Source: Ascaphus truei
Taxonomy: Eukaryota > Chordata > Amphibia > Anura > Ascaphidae
DNA length: 64,000 nt
Assembly (NCBI GenBank): GCA_036426205.1
Contig: CM071568.1
Span: 230,736,148 to 230,800,147, forward strand
Direction of reading: 5' to 3'
Of this stretch, positions 31,442-40,290 are shown in pieces. Below the pieces are notes generated by a model. It was not told the origin of the DNA, did no database searches, and worked only from the letters and a program-made list of their open reading frames with translations. The position numbers and the translations under genes are program-made. The first letter of the stretch is position 1. Each line of letters starts with the position of its first letter.

Positions 31442-34329
31442 ATTTAGAGATGTCAATTAAGTGCATTTACAGGTTTTTACAAAAGAATTGTTTATTCCAG
31501 AAAGCTTGTGTGTATCTTTAAAAATGTAAAAATAGTTATTAAAAAGTGTACAAAAGATGTTATATTGCTGATGGAATTAACCCCAGTGCAAGTTCGATAT
31601 ACAGATGCAGCAAGTTTCACTTTTGCTTCTGTGACGGTGACATCCGTGGCTTCCCTCGCATGGCTGCTGGTGGTCAATTACTTCCCGAATGCCACCACAA
31701 CTTATAGCAAGGATTCACCATGGCCCAGATCCCGTGGCTTACCCAGCAGAAACAAATAGCGTAAATGGGCAACATCTATAAATGTTGCCAATTTGGATAG
31801 CATGTTTAGAAGCATCTCGATCACATTCAATACCAGCAAAGCGCCTAATGTATCAAACCAACTAGTACACCAAATGACCACGTGTTAGAGATTTGGGGCT
31901 CAAAGAGTAAAGACATTGACACCTTGTGACTTTGCGTAAGTCACTTTATCTCACTGTGTTTCAAACACAACCACAGATTGTAAGCTCCACAGACCAGGGA
32001 CTGTTCCTGTAAAACAGGGGCTTCCAAATCCAGTCGTCAAGGGCCATCAACGGGTCATGTTTTAAGGATATCCCTGATTCAGCACAGGTGGCTCAATCGT
32101 TGACTGAGCCCCCTGTGCTGAAGCACAGATACCCTGAAAACCTGACCTGTTCGTGGCCCTTGACTGAAGTTGATATTGTGTAAAAAGGTGAATAACAGGC
32201 GCAAACAACTTAGTAGAAAGTGAAAATAATAATATTAATATCTATAAAAGTGATGAAAATGAATGTAGTAACCAAACCCCCAGCTCAAAACCTCACTGGT
32301 GGGACCTGTTTCACGGGTTCCAAGGTTTAGGAATATCTCAAAACATCCAGGGGGAGCATGTGGAGGAACAAGAGAACAAAATACACAAATATAAGTGCAG
32401 ACGTAATGCAGTAGGTGAAACTGCAGGAGTCGAAACGTCAGGAGTCGAAGCCGAGAACAGTTCCTGGTAGCTGGGCGAAACGCGTTGAGTAGACCAGTAG
32501 ACCAATTTTGGGCCTGGAGGCGACCCGTAGTGAACCGACCCTGCAGCCGTGACGTCACACGTTCAGACGGGCGCACAGAGGGAAGCTCCTTCCAGGATAC
32601 AGAGCCGTGGAAGCCAGCTAGAAGACCTAAGGGAGGCGGTGAGCTGTTCGGGATACCTCCAATTCACATTGTGTGATATATGCTTTTAACCTATTAGCAC
32701 ATTGCGTATTTTGCTGACGGAGAATCGTTAGGGGGTCCGGTGCATAGCTACCTTCAAGGGTGGCAACCCAATTTGCCAACTGCAATAATTTACTCTTTAG
32801 TCCTGTGAGTAGAACAACTATACGAGCCAAGACACTGCCTAATTATTTCACCTACTGCATTACGTCTGCACTTATATTTGTGTATTTTGTTCTCTTGTTC
32901 CTCCACATGCTCCCCCTGGATGTTTTGAGATATTCCTTGACTGAAGTTGGCCATCACTGCTGTACCATGCTGCGTACCACGTGCTGTCATGTAATTGTGA
33001 AGCGCTGCTTGTCCTATTGGGAGAAAAGCTCTATTTGAAAAGTAATTTGTCTTATTAGAGATGGTGCTGAGAGGGACGATAAAACTTTCTCACCATCACT
33101 GGAGCACCCTCTACAGTCCACAAGGCTCCCACTCCATTATCATCTCTAGCAGCATCATTGTGCAAGGCAGCGGGGCGCAAAGTTCTCTCCCGTGATCGAT
33201 CGGCAAAGTCCTGCTTCCAAGGGTTCACTAAATGGCTGCCTTTCAGTTTCAAATCAATCCTTCAGTCAGTGTAACTCAGCAGCTACAACGTATCCTTATA
33301 TTACAAATGTCACATTATCTATTGTTAGCAGTGGCGGATTTCCCATTAGGCCCGGGCCTAAGCTGGCAAAATTTGGGGGCGGAATGTGCAATCGGCGCTT
33401 GCCAGTCACTCGCGCATGCAGCAAGCAACGATCGTGCATGCAAGGGCGGCAACGTGACGTCGCGCGGCACCAGGTCAGTGCCTAAGGGCATTATTTTAAA
33501 TCCGCCACTGAGTGTTACAGTTTGCAGCTCAAACTGCTGGGAATATTGGCAGCAAATGATCACAATCAGGAAAGTGTTACAAAGATCTGGCACTGCTTGG
33601 GAGGTGGGATAAAGCCTGCTATAGAAATCAGAACATGCTCAGTATATTAAAACTCATTAAAAAAAAGCTGTGTGCGCTGTGCACGCGCATAGTAAGTGAA
33701 ACTTCTTTGACTTTTGTCACAGAAATTGTATTTGTGTTGGTGATGTTTTAATTAAAAATCAAAATACAATTTCATTGACAAAACGCAAATAAATTTGACT
33801 TATAACGCGCGTGCTCGGCACACATCCCCTGTATTAGCTATTTGCACTAAGTGTGAATTCCTCGTGTGTGCGTGTGACAGAGAGTGTGCGTGTGACAGAG
33901 AGTGCGCGTGTGACAGAGAGTGCGCGTGTGACAGAGAGTGCGCGTGTGACTGAGAGTGCGCGTGTGACTGAGAGTGCGCGTGTGACTGAGAGTGCGCGTG
34001 TGACTGAGAGTGCGCGTGTGACTGAGAGTGCGCGTGTGACTGTGACTGACTGTGCGTGTGACTGACTGTGCGTGTGACTGACTGTGCCACACTGTCCCGG
34101 GAGGGGGGGCTGTATACCTACACACTGTCCCGGGAGGGGGGGCTGTATACCTACACACTGTCCCGGGGGGCTGTATACCTGGTGGTTGCTGTTGATGCTG
34201 CTGCTGATACCGCTGATGTGCGTGGTATTGGTATTGGTGCCGCCCCCCTCCGCCATCTCTCGGGTGTTCATTCCAGCACTTGTCCCCGAACCGGCAACGG
34301 CCCTGCGCGAAGAAGCTGCAGATCACCAT
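18483..34329 (-). CDS. NUP42: NUP42 (nucleoporin-like 2), six exons, 3' part disturbed
   Basis: NUP42 is a peripheral nucleoporin on the cytoplasmic face of the pore that helps the DBP5/GLE1 step of mRNA export. The N-terminus shows a CCCH zinc finger (C4-x7-C12-x5-C18-x3-H22). The middle keeps family blocks [27 protein letters not shown] and [14 protein letters not shown]. The C-terminus keeps [13 protein letters not shown] and FTLGKIP. Exons: 34,179-34,329; 30,497-30,764; 29,883-29,977; 25,556-25,632; 22,453-22,542; 18,483-19,352. Exons 1-4 join in phase. Exon 5 and the first part of the last exon contain single-base frameshifts, and exon 5 lacks an AG acceptor. The start is the ATG giving MVICSFF; an upstream in-frame ATG at 34,350 would add seven residues and is less likely. 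The gene follows KLHL7 on the same strand, as in other vertebrates. Confidence 0.85.
18778..19008 (-). repeat. 36-bp coding minisatellite in NUP42
   Basis: On the plus strand the unit is CCCCAAAACCAGGAACCACA followed by CCTGAGCTAGTAGACA. Four copies are near-identical. Two upstream copies (about 18,920-19,000) are diverged, one having lost a codon. The unit keeps the reading frame and adds one FG motif per copy. Confidence 0.85.
19353..20510. other. NUP42 intron 5, pyrimidine-rich part
   Basis: A long plus-strand T/C-rich tract lies at 19,858-20,070, a (G)n run at 20,190-20,206 and a poly-T run near 20,295. No exon was recognised. Confidence 0.5.
20517..21345 (+). repeat. Purine-rich GC minisatellite, about 830 bp
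   Basis: Tandem array of a roughly 20-bp unit, GCCAGCGAGAAGGGCAGAGG, with many single-base indels between copies. It is almost stop-free in all six frames (up to 335 codons), which is a composition effect; the peptides are low-complexity Arg/Gly/Gln or Leu/Pro/Ser. It lies in NUP42 intron 5. The strong purine bias makes triplex or G-quadruplex structure possible. Confidence 0.9.
21385..21955 (+). mobile_element. MITE-like element containing the minisatellite
   Basis: The left edge TAGGACATGTGCGGCAAAC and right edge CGGCCATGGCCAAATGTCAT look like degenerate inverted termini, and the right half parallels 55,500-55,605 (CAAAATGTCCTAG). No coding sequence is present. Boundaries are approximate. 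Confidence 0.45.
21450..21830 (+). repeat. TTTAGGGAAAGG minisatellite
   Basis: About ten copies of a 26-30-bp unit, GGGATTTAGGGAAAGGGCTTAAGGTA, with frequent single-base gaps. The opening segment (TTTTAGTAATTTTAGGTTAGGGG) resembles 55,383-55,500. The surroundings also match that locus: AAGCGCC, GGCCATTTG and GGCCAAATGTC motifs. The array seems to be the inside of a transposable element. Confidence 0.8.
21960..22450. other. NUP42 intron 5, no feature
   Basis: AT-rich unique sequence; nothing recognised before exon 5. Confidence 0.45.
22453..22542 (-). CDS. NUP42: NUP42 exon 5 (two frameshifts, non-AG acceptor)
   Basis: The minus strand reads [15 protein letters not shown], then needs a one-base correction to read HELKN, then another to read LNTTSKPT before a GTAAAA donor at 22,452. 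This parallels the family segment NSVQRLINQW...VNELKSLN. The base pair before GTGAAT is CG rather than AG. Exon 4 ends in phase 0 just before, as required. The similarity is strong in spite of the breaks. Confidence 0.7.
22590..22790 (+). repeat. Partial hAT-like MITE
   Basis: It starts GGCAGATTTTCCCATAGGCC, like the left end of the complete element at 33,329-33,510, and continues with GC- and G-rich sequence. It lacks a clear right end. Confidence 0.4.
22800..24550. other. NUP42 intron 4, unclassified repeats
   Basis: Sequence at about 23,470-24,170 has retroelement-like features (TACTTTTAGTACTGAAAC; AAGCCAAAACGTCATCAGAGG followed by a GGTAAGT site), but no readable protein. Nothing else was recognised. 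Confidence 0.35.
24560..25158 (+). repeat. About 41-bp minisatellite
   Basis: About 14 copies of GGCTCTAGGTGTATAAATAA followed by AAAGGAGATGGGGAGAATGT. Copies at the left contain many missing or changed bases; those at 25,020-25,145 are identical. It lies in NUP42 intron 4. Confidence 0.93.
25281..25420 (-). repeat. Possible MIR/tRNA-SINE-like fragment
   Basis: The minus strand carries AAAGTGACTCGCCCGAGGTCGCTCAGC, which resembles the conserved core of MIR/CORE-type SINEs (caution: short match). It is not a NUP42 exon in any frame. Confidence 0.3.
25556..25632 (-). CDS. NUP42: NUP42 exon 4
   Basis: The acceptor CCCTACAG precedes GA-TTT, completing the glycine split from exon 3. The 25 codons read [16 protein letters not shown] to NLQNY, followed by a GTAAGG donor. 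Length 77 bp, phases 1 to 0. No indels. Confidence 0.93.
25724..26098 (-). CDS. Unrecognised 124-codon ORF in NUP42 intron 3
   Basis: ATG at 26,098 to stop at 25,724. The product is basic at its N-terminus ([15 protein letters not shown]) and has an Arg/Lys-rich first third, a [20 protein letters not shown] segment and a [13 protein letters not shown] segment. I do not recognise a family. The host intron and neighbouring GC-rich repeats suggest a transposon-derived or chance frame. The region just upstream (26,110-26,200) is inverted relative to 26,360-26,450, which also points to a mobile element. No signal peptide or membrane segment is apparent. Confidence 0.25.
   Translation of the reverse strand: MKTRRGALRRRVYAASFFQRRFGQGKRAEAKRPRLPFSDELVSAWIRVPRSLKVRDARLYFPPLDDVEARYMRLYIMREELYGHIWSSTSRGLYVPLAQLCSVNPSGQLSLLGGVARSVAAPAQ
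26105..26455. repeat. Imperfect inverted repeat (MITE-like)
   Basis: CGACGCCATTTGTGAA near 26,140 pairs with the reverse complement of TTCACAACTGGCGTCG near 26,410. GACACTC is also shared in inverted order, so the arms are about 85 bases. Poly-A-rich sequence lies between. This resembles the GCGGCAAAA/CCATTTG family at 21.4-21.9 and 55.3-55.6 kb. Confidence 0.5.
26700..28100. other. NUP42 intron 3, no gene
   Basis: Contains C runs near 27,002 and 27,080. A minus-strand open stretch at 27,256-27,459 ends near a GTGAGT-like site but matches nothing in NUP42 or other families I know. Confidence 0.4.
28130..29230 (+). repeat. Possible Penelope-like flank/remnant
   Basis: The segment GGGGACCGAAACGTCTACTG at about 29,145 is a motif also seen inverted at 58,940 (ACGTTTCGGTCCCC) and related to 43,728. 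It tends to lie at the edges of Penelope-like copies. No protein is readable here, so the assignment is weak. Confidence 0.3.
29883..29977 (-). CDS. NUP42: NUP42 exon 3
   Basis: The acceptor GCTCAG precedes T-GAC, completing a phenylalanine started by TT of exon 2. The 31 codons contain [19 protein letters not shown] and KEKRNIS, then G|GTAATC. Length 95 bp. This block is the most conserved part of the NUP42 middle region. Confidence 0.93.
30497..30764 (-). CDS. NUP42: NUP42 exon 2
   Basis: The acceptor TTCTTATAG precedes CT-AAC, completing alanine from exon 1. The product is glycine- and serine-rich ([27 protein letters not shown]), and ends GNV-TT before GTAAGT. Length 268 bp with no frame break. 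It corresponds to the linker after the zinc finger. Confidence 0.93.
30770..31335. other. NUP42 intron 1, no feature
   Basis: AT-rich unique sequence with no recognisable repeat or exon. Confidence 0.4.
31338..31438 (+). repeat. (AC)n microsatellite
   Basis: About 100 bases of AC dinucleotides with a short interruption (CCACACACCCACACCAAC) near the middle. Confidence 0.97.
32015..32959 (+). mobile_element. hAT-like palindromic MITE, split by a second element
   Basis: The left part 32,015-32,172 starts CAGGGGCTTCCAAATCCAGT; the right part 32,950-32,959 completes GCCATCACTG. The flanking 8-mers CTGTAAAA and CTGTACCA agree at six positions. It is a relative of 13,484-13,656. Confidence 0.75.
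32173..32934 (+). mobile_element. 762-bp inverted-repeat insertion with 15-bp TSD
   Basis: CCTTGACTGAAGTTG occurs at 32,158-32,172 and 32,935-32,949 and splits a MITE, so it is a target duplication. Inside, about 91 bases at 32,329-32,420 (AGGAATATCTCAAAACATCC...) recur as a perfect reverse complement at 32,844-32,936. Between the arms lies GC-rich DNA with GGGCGAAACGCGTTG. Long inverted arms and a variable-length TSD recall Penelope-like insertions, but no protein is encoded. Confidence 0.75.
33329..33510 (+). mobile_element. hAT-like MITE (182 bp)
   Basis: Termini CAGTGGCGGATTT and AAATCCGCCACTG are perfect 13-bp inverted repeats. The flanking 8-mers ATTGTTAG and AGTGTTAC match at six positions. 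It encodes nothing. Confidence 0.85.
33862..34085 (+). repeat. 18-bp minisatellite in NUP42 intron 1
   Basis: About twelve copies of GAGAGTGCGCGTGTGACT or GAGAGTGCGCGTGTGACA. An A-to-T change divides the array into two blocks. A shorter GACTGACTGTGCGTGT unit follows. It lies just downstream of the NUP42 exon 1 donor. Confidence 0.93.
34088..34180 (-). repeat. Three tandem copies spanning the NUP42 exon 1 donor
   Basis: The minus strand carries GTATACAGCCCCCC followed by CCCGGGACAGTGTGTAG three times, the first shorter. Each copy begins with AG|GTATAC, so potential donors exist at 34,178, about 34,150 and about 34,120. The first, CCACCAG|GTATAC, joins exon 2 in phase. Confidence 0.75.
34179..34329 (-). 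CDS. NUP42: NUP42 exon 1 with CCCH zinc finger
   Basis: [20 protein letters not shown] starts the protein and supplies C4, C12, C18 and H22 of a CCCH finger. A Gly/Gln/His/Tyr-rich linker follows, ending QQPPG before GTATAC. 151 bp gives 50 codons plus one base, matching the CT start of exon 2. Confidence 0.92.
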
Positions 34330-34480
34330 AGTACCGCGAAGTGACGTCACTCACCACGCGACCATAACACCGCACCACTATATGACGTCTGGTCAGCGCG
34401 ACGCCGCCCACCCCGACTCCTGGCTGGGCCACGTGGGGCTGTCCCAGAATTTTGTTGTGACAGTGGCATGTCGCGCGCCC
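34330..34480 (-). promoter_or_regulatory. NUP42 CpG-rich promoter with CRE-like sites
   Basis: A palindromic TGACGTCA lies at 34,342-34,349, 13 bases upstream of the ATG, and a related TGACGTCT at 34,383-34,390. The surrounding 300 bases are rich in CpG and lack a TATA box. This is typical of a housekeeping promoter. The transcription start is not determined, so the first site may lie in the 5' UTR. Confidence 0.55.
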
Positions 34481-34840
34481 CTCCTCCCGGGATAGGAATC
34501 CAGCCCCAGCTCTGCAACTCCTCATATTGCAGACAGTGGGCATGCGTGGCAAGATTTTCCAGGGGGAGATTGCGTTTACCGATCCAATTGGAAGTGGAGG
34601 CCCCTCCAGTAGCGTCTTCATGGGGCCCGGTCCCAGCCACATGATTGGTGACCACAGTGATCACGTGTTTGTGTTCCCAGAAGACCGACAGCTCCTGAGC
34701 TCTGCTGATCTTTTGGCCGCAAAAGGGGGTTAACACAACATTTTGGTCTCACACATTTCAGTTTTTGGCGGTTTAAATATCTGATATAAGAAATGTCTCG
34801 TTTGTAGCACGCCTGAACTAAAACTAATAGAGCCCGGTTT

Positions 34841-35140
34841 AGGCTGCGCTTATAGTGACAGCAACATTGCATCAAAACAAATGCATTGCCGCGGTCGCAT
34901 GCGCTTATAGTAAGCGCGATGCATTGGTCGCGATCGCTGACAGTCATCTCAATTGAATTTTTCCAGCGACCATTGCCTGATGTCGCTGGTACTTAAGGCT
35001 ACGCTTATAGTGACGGTCGCTGGAAAATCAAATAGAAATGACTTACCGCGACCAAGCCGTCGCGTTGCGCTTACTATAAGCGCACACGACAGAGGCAATG
35101 CATTTGTTTTGCCACGACGCTGTCACTATAAGCGCAGCCT
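34841..35140. mobile_element. Palindromic MITE (300 bp)
   Basis: Starts AGGCTGCGCTTATAGTGAC and ends GTCACTATAAGCGCAGCCT, 19 bases of perfect inverted repeat. The same motif appears inverted inside (GCGCTTATAGTAAGCGC; CTACGCTTATAGTGAC), so the whole element folds back on itself. Related ends occur at 17,191-17,461. Confidence 0.85.
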
Positions 35141-35340
35141 AAATCTAGCAGTGCTGCCTGTGATACAAATGCACTTGCGCATCTTCCACATGATGTGTAC
35201 ATGCACGTCTAGAAGTGATTTTCAATCAAGTGCATGTTTCACAAGGCCTGGGTCATACACATGGAGGGGAGAGAATTCCTAAAGCGTCAGGCTTATGTGA
35301 GCGAGATGAAAGAAAAATACAGAAAATTAAAATGTGAGAT

Positions 35341-35515
35341 TAGATTGTGAGCGCTGTGGAGCAGGGACTCCTTTTCCCAAGTGTCACTTCTATGTCTGAA
35401 GCACTTTTTCCCATTACGTGCTATTTGTATTTTTTGTTAGTTATATGATTGTCACGTGTATTATTGTGAAGTGCTATGTACATTAATGGCACTATATAAA
35501 TAAAGATATACATAC
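35341..35515 (+). repeat. Retroposon tail repeat
   Basis: Closely matches 787-955, from GATTGTGAGCGCTGTGGAGC to TATAAATAAAGATATACAT. Confidence 0.7.
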
Positions 35516-35835
35516 ATAAAATGGGTGATGTATAGATCATGTTCTTAAAAAGAAATCCGTTTTTGGATGGGACAGCACCTTAAATATATCAGATGTCAGC
35601 TTCCAAGGACCTGAATAAGGGAGAGTTGGGGGAACTCGACCACAAAAATGCATATTAATGAACGTGTAGAGAAGTTTAACAGACAGACTCCACTGAGCTT
35701 TGACACTGCTCGAGGTTAAAATCAGTGCTGGACATCAAATCAATGAGACTTGCATAAAATAATAGCGTTGACATGTGTGATAAGTGTTTTGATCCCTATG
35801 CTGCCAAATGGAGTAACATATGTATACATTTAGAT

Positions 35836-36034
35836 CAGTGTTTTTCAGCCTTCTTTGGTTATGGAACCCTTTAATTATATTGTTAAATTCTGCAGAACCC
35901 CAACCCTCTCTAATAGCGCATCTGATTGTATTTGATACAAATTTTCAATTGACCTGAAAATAGCAGGAAACCCTTTATGAATTGATGCCCGCGGAACTCG
36001 TGTTCCTAGGAACCCCTGTTGAAAAAAAATACTG
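35836..36034 (+). mobile_element. hAT-like MITE
   Basis: Termini CAGTGTTTTTCAGCC and GTTGAAAAAAAATACTG are inverted repeats of a type common in hAT elements. ATGGAACCC and GGAACCCC pair further in. A clear 8-bp duplication is not seen. Confidence 0.65.
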
Positions 36035-36039
36035 CTTGA

Positions 36040-38380
36040 AAACATACACCTCTCGACATTTCACAGCAATAAAACAAACCTCAGAAGTAATTCCACCAAC
36101 CAAAACTTGTAAGAGAAAGGAACAAAAATTTGTTATTTTTGACAACACAGTAGTTTAATGTAAGAACATATTCTTATAAACAGTTAAGATTAGGCAACAC
36201 AACATTAAGATAAAAAAAAAAAGTAAAATGTGATTCAGAAAATTAAGACAATTGTATAAGCACAGTCAGTAATGTCTTAGCTTACAAGTACTGCACTGAA
36301 GGATTTCTGAAGAAAATACAAATTCACTAAGGATCTTAAAAACAGAAATGAAAATGACCAGCTCATTTCTTCTTGAGTATCCCCCTCTCTCCTGTTGTGT
36401 ATTCTCATGCATGGCCTTCTAACAGAACAGAGATTCAAAATAACCATTAAGCACGCGCAGTATTTAAATAATAAATACAAATCAGCACCTTTTACGGTCA
36501 AAATTACTTTGAGTTATGCAATGCTGTCTAAACTCATTTATCATTGAATTTGTTACCGATGCAGTCGTGTTGACTTTGTTTGTACACACACTATTTCTTT
36601 TACGTTTCCGGTTTCATTCTGATCACGTTGAGATTATCCAATTCAGTTTGGACAAATATTGATGCAAAAAAAAAATAAAAAAATATATAAAAAAAAATTG
36701 AGGCATCATTAACTACTGCCAAATTGAGAAGTTAAAAGCACAGCTTCATAATGTACAAATGCAGCTCTGCAATCACCACAAAGTATTTTTTTTTTTGGAG
36801 CCACTTACAAAAGCAGTGTAGCTGGGATTCACTAACCTCCGGTATGGGACATCGTCCCAGAATCCTGCAGTAACTTGCATTGATTTGCTGTATTGTTGCA
36901 CAGTAACCTAGATCAGTCTCGCCATATGCATCGATGACATTTGATGTTGCGCTGTTTGAAGTTAAGCTTCTGAGACTTTAAAAACTGAAAATACTAACTA
37001 TATTAACCCTTTTTTGCTTCCAACAATGCATTGCTATGTAATGCATTACTGCACTTTATGGCGATGGACGTTTTTTTACCTTTAAAATTATGATAAAATG
37101 GCCTTCTGGGACCAGATTACCAATATAACAGTAAATAAGGGTTAGAAAGAGACCTGTGCCATTAACTGATTTAGTGTTACATTTACTAAGCAGTTCCAAG
37201 CCATTTCACACACACGAGATCCCATCCTTATGAATGTTATGTAAAGGGGTGTTATGGCTTTAGTTAGGTAAATATAGGTCTCATTGTCTTGCTGGCACTG
37301 CCAACACGGATAGCCTCTGTAGAACAGCCTGTAAACCATGTTTCTTACGTTTGACCCTCATCACGGTGTTGAAATTGACACCAAGAGAGACGCACTGAAG
37401 ATTTTTGCAGCAGAAAACAGTTAAAATAAATAAAATAAAAAAACAAAACAAAACAGGTGCAGGGCAAATAGGGATGAAGTAGCGTCATACTTTGGCAATG
37501 TGAAATGCATGTTCATAATGTCTCTTAATACTGCATATGAGCCTTGCTGTCAATTTTAGGGCTATATCAAACTTGCTACAAGGCCCCCTTAATCCTTACC
37601 TGCAGTACAATACTGGATTGGCAGGCATTGTGTTCGGAAATGCTTTCTAGGCACCTCCATATGTAAAAGTTACCATCTTGCCATTTACAATTAAACACAA
37701 ACACTTTCCAAAGTAAAAATAAAAAAAATGACATCAACTAGATCATAAAGAATTGTACATTTTTTTATGTTAGATAAATGGTAAAGACCAGTTTTAAATG
37801 AACAAAAAATATTTTTCGGGGTTCTTTCGCTATGCCTCATTTGAAAAGCTGTCCCACCTGAAAACCAAAGAACAACAACATCATGCAGCGGCTCATGAAT
37901 TTGGAGCACAAATTGCTTCATGATTGATGGATCTGATCAAAATAAACTTAATGCTCTCCTAGCATTTAGGTCACACTACATATCCAACATGTTTCACAGA
38001 AAGCTGGAAGCTCTATGATGGAGAAAATGCATTGCAGGCTTCCCTGGCATGGAAAGGGTAACCTTTCACACAGCAAACATGCAAAGAGGTGATATACTCA
38101 GTTGCCTAATGAAAACAGTCTTTCCTAAGGAGAACATTTGTGGCTATGGGTGTTATTCACTAGGGGGCAGGTGACTTTACCGCACAGGAAACACTGTATT
38201 GCCAGAAAGGTCTTTCCTTCCCTGATATATAAACATTAGAGCGTTTTCTTTGGAATGAGACTCTCCTCTCTCATGCGGCAGATGGATAAACACAACCCCC
38301 CTTCCCCCTCTCTCCCTACAATAACCACGCTGTTCCTCTGAAGCACCCCAACACAAATCGCAGGGCAGGAGCGACCCTCC
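36040..38380. other. Unique AT-rich sequence, possibly KLHL7 3' UTR or flank
   Basis: Low repeat content compared with the neighbours. Long KLHL7 3' UTRs in other vertebrates make part of this transcribed sequence possible, but I found no decisive polyadenylation signal on the minus strand. Confidence 0.3.
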
Positions 38381-38384
38381 TCTC

Positions 38385-38560
38385 CGATTGGCTCCCTGGC
38401 GCACCTTGTGACGCGTCGCCGCACGGGATCACAATCCTGTTGTAGCCCCTGCTGGCAGACGCGTCGCAGTGAGCCAGGAAGTGAGGCGTCACCGGGGACA
38501 GCCAGGAAGAAGGTAAGGGGCTCGTGAGACGCGTTCGCGTGCGCCGCCGGTGGAATGACC
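38385..38560 (+). repeat. GC-rich interspersed repeat, copy 2
   Basis: Counterpart of 12,258-12,475: GATTGGCTCCCTGGCGCACC, CACGGGATCACAATCC, AGCCAGGAAGTGAGGCGTCA and GGTAAGGGGCT are shared. Confidence 0.65.
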
Positions 38561-38564
38561 CAAT

Positions 38565-40006
38565 GCAGAAAAAGAACTTGTGCATATCTTACATTTCGTT
38601 TACTGTTTAACATACTTCACTGCAGAGCAAGTCATTCTGTGAGAAATAGTGAGGAGGATAGAAAATCACATTGTATTTACCCAGTTTCTACTGCAATTAC
38701 CACAAATAATTTTTCCAACTCTACCAAATTAAAATGACCTGTCCAACACATGCCCTGCCCTCTGCTAGGTACTACCCTACAGCGGGTACAGTGGTGGAAG
38801 GCATAGGAGGCCACAATATGCCAAGCAGAAGAAGCACAGAAGGACGAGGGGCCTGCTTAATAATATTCCCTTCTACTGTGCACTATTACATGGCCCTTGC
38901 TGGTCGCCTTTTCACTCCAGGACAGTGGGACAGCCTCCATTTAACAAAATAAATGTGTATCTGGTGCTCGTTTTCTGCTAGTATTGAAGCAGGACGATTT
39001 TGATAAAAAGCCACCACAGATCTGTAAATGTAAGGCCAGCTTTCACTCAGCTTGCCTTCCTTCCGAAACAATGTAGTAATATTGTACACTTGTGACCTGT
39101 GCCACTGGCGACTGTGGTGAAACATTACACACTATAAACAATTGGAGAGATGACGATTGAATTTAAGTGGTAATCTTCATGAGGTATAACGGATATTACG
39201 CTCTAATATTACGCTCTAATAGACAATGGGGGTATTTACTAAGTTGCAATAGTGGTAATCGGAGCACTATTGCACAGAAACTCATATTGACGTTAGTTCC
39301 CGAACGGCACTATCACAGCTTAATCAATAACGCCCAATTACTGAATTCACCCCTGTAGCTTGTGGACAGGTCTGCAGTGCCAGAGACAAAAATCTGCAAA
39401 TACCAATTGCACAACTAAAAAAAAAACTACGCAAACGATTTAAACCAGCAAGGCCACAAAGCAACGTGCAATGGGGTTGCAATAAACTTAAACTGTTCAA
39501 TCAAGCAAAACCTACTGTGACATTTGTTTCATAATTTGTAGCTAAAAACATTTCAGATTTGGGCCTGAAAAACATACCCTGGAAAGTACAATAGCGCATA
39601 CATGTGGAACTTGCACAAAAGGACAGAATGTTTCAGTAGTACCCAAAGTGCACCGATGTACGCAGAATTGTGAACCAGCGCTGAGGAAACACACAATGGT
39701 AACCATCTGTAGAGAGCCCTCCCACAAAAGTTTACATCAATGTTTTTCTCCCGACACTGGCATGATGGATTTACCGTCGCCATTTCCAAGTTCCTCAATA
39801 AAAATAAAAAGCAACGTAAAAATAGTTAGAGAAGCGTCAGTGTCACGTTCCACAGATGTGCTTTAAGAGAACATGCCTCCTCATTCGCCCAGCTGCAGCT
39901 GAGCGTTACCAAGCTGGTACCACCGATCTAGAAATGTGTTTCACACAAACGACAAACACATTATTTCAGTCTGACAAGAGTGGTACAATCTTTAGTTCTC
40001 CAGCCT
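38565..40006 (-). other. Probable KLHL7 3' UTR
   Basis: Sequence directly 3' of the KLHL7 stop on the minus strand. It contains no recognised transposon, in contrast to most of the window, which fits transcribed sequence. The true end is not fixed. Confidence 0.45.
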
Positions 40007-40290
40007 TCATGTTTCCAGTGTTTCTTCATTTGCTCCACACGTGTCAACCACGCAGATTAGGCAGCTGGTCACTGGGAAAGCGCGGACCTTAGAGTTGGCT
40101 ATCCACTTGTCTGTTTCTGTGTTGTACTCCAGGATATGCCCTAACCGGCCCACGCCTTGGAAACCGGCCAGAACGTAAATAACAGAGCTCACGGCTGCAC
40201 ATTTCACGGTTACACCTTTCCACGGCATCGGGGAGACCATCTTCCATTCGTTCATCTTGATATCATAATATTCCACACTGTCCAAGCCAC
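40007..40290 (-). CDS. KLHL7: KLHL7 last coding exon
   Basis: The acceptor TTTTTTTCAG precedes GT-GGC, completing the glycine from the previous exon. It encodes the last Kelch repeats ([38 protein letters not shown]) and ends [10 protein letters not shown] followed by TGA at 40,007. 284 bp including the stop. Confidence 0.97.

Larger units (their letters stand above)
31970..33035 (+). repeat. Retroposon tail hosting nested insertions
   Basis: The outermost layer: AGATTGTAAGCTCCACAGACC...CCTGTAAAA on the left, continuing as CTGCGTACCACGTGCTG...GTGAAGCGCTGC on the right. It is the same tail type as at 787 and 35,341. A hAT-like MITE, itself interrupted, separates the halves. Confidence 0.6.

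Noticed and set aside
33800..34331. Repeat peptides (VTESAR..., SHAHSQ...) in several frames
   Set aside because: Translation of an 18-bp minisatellite. Only the NUP42 zinc-finger exon at 34,179-34,329 is supported.
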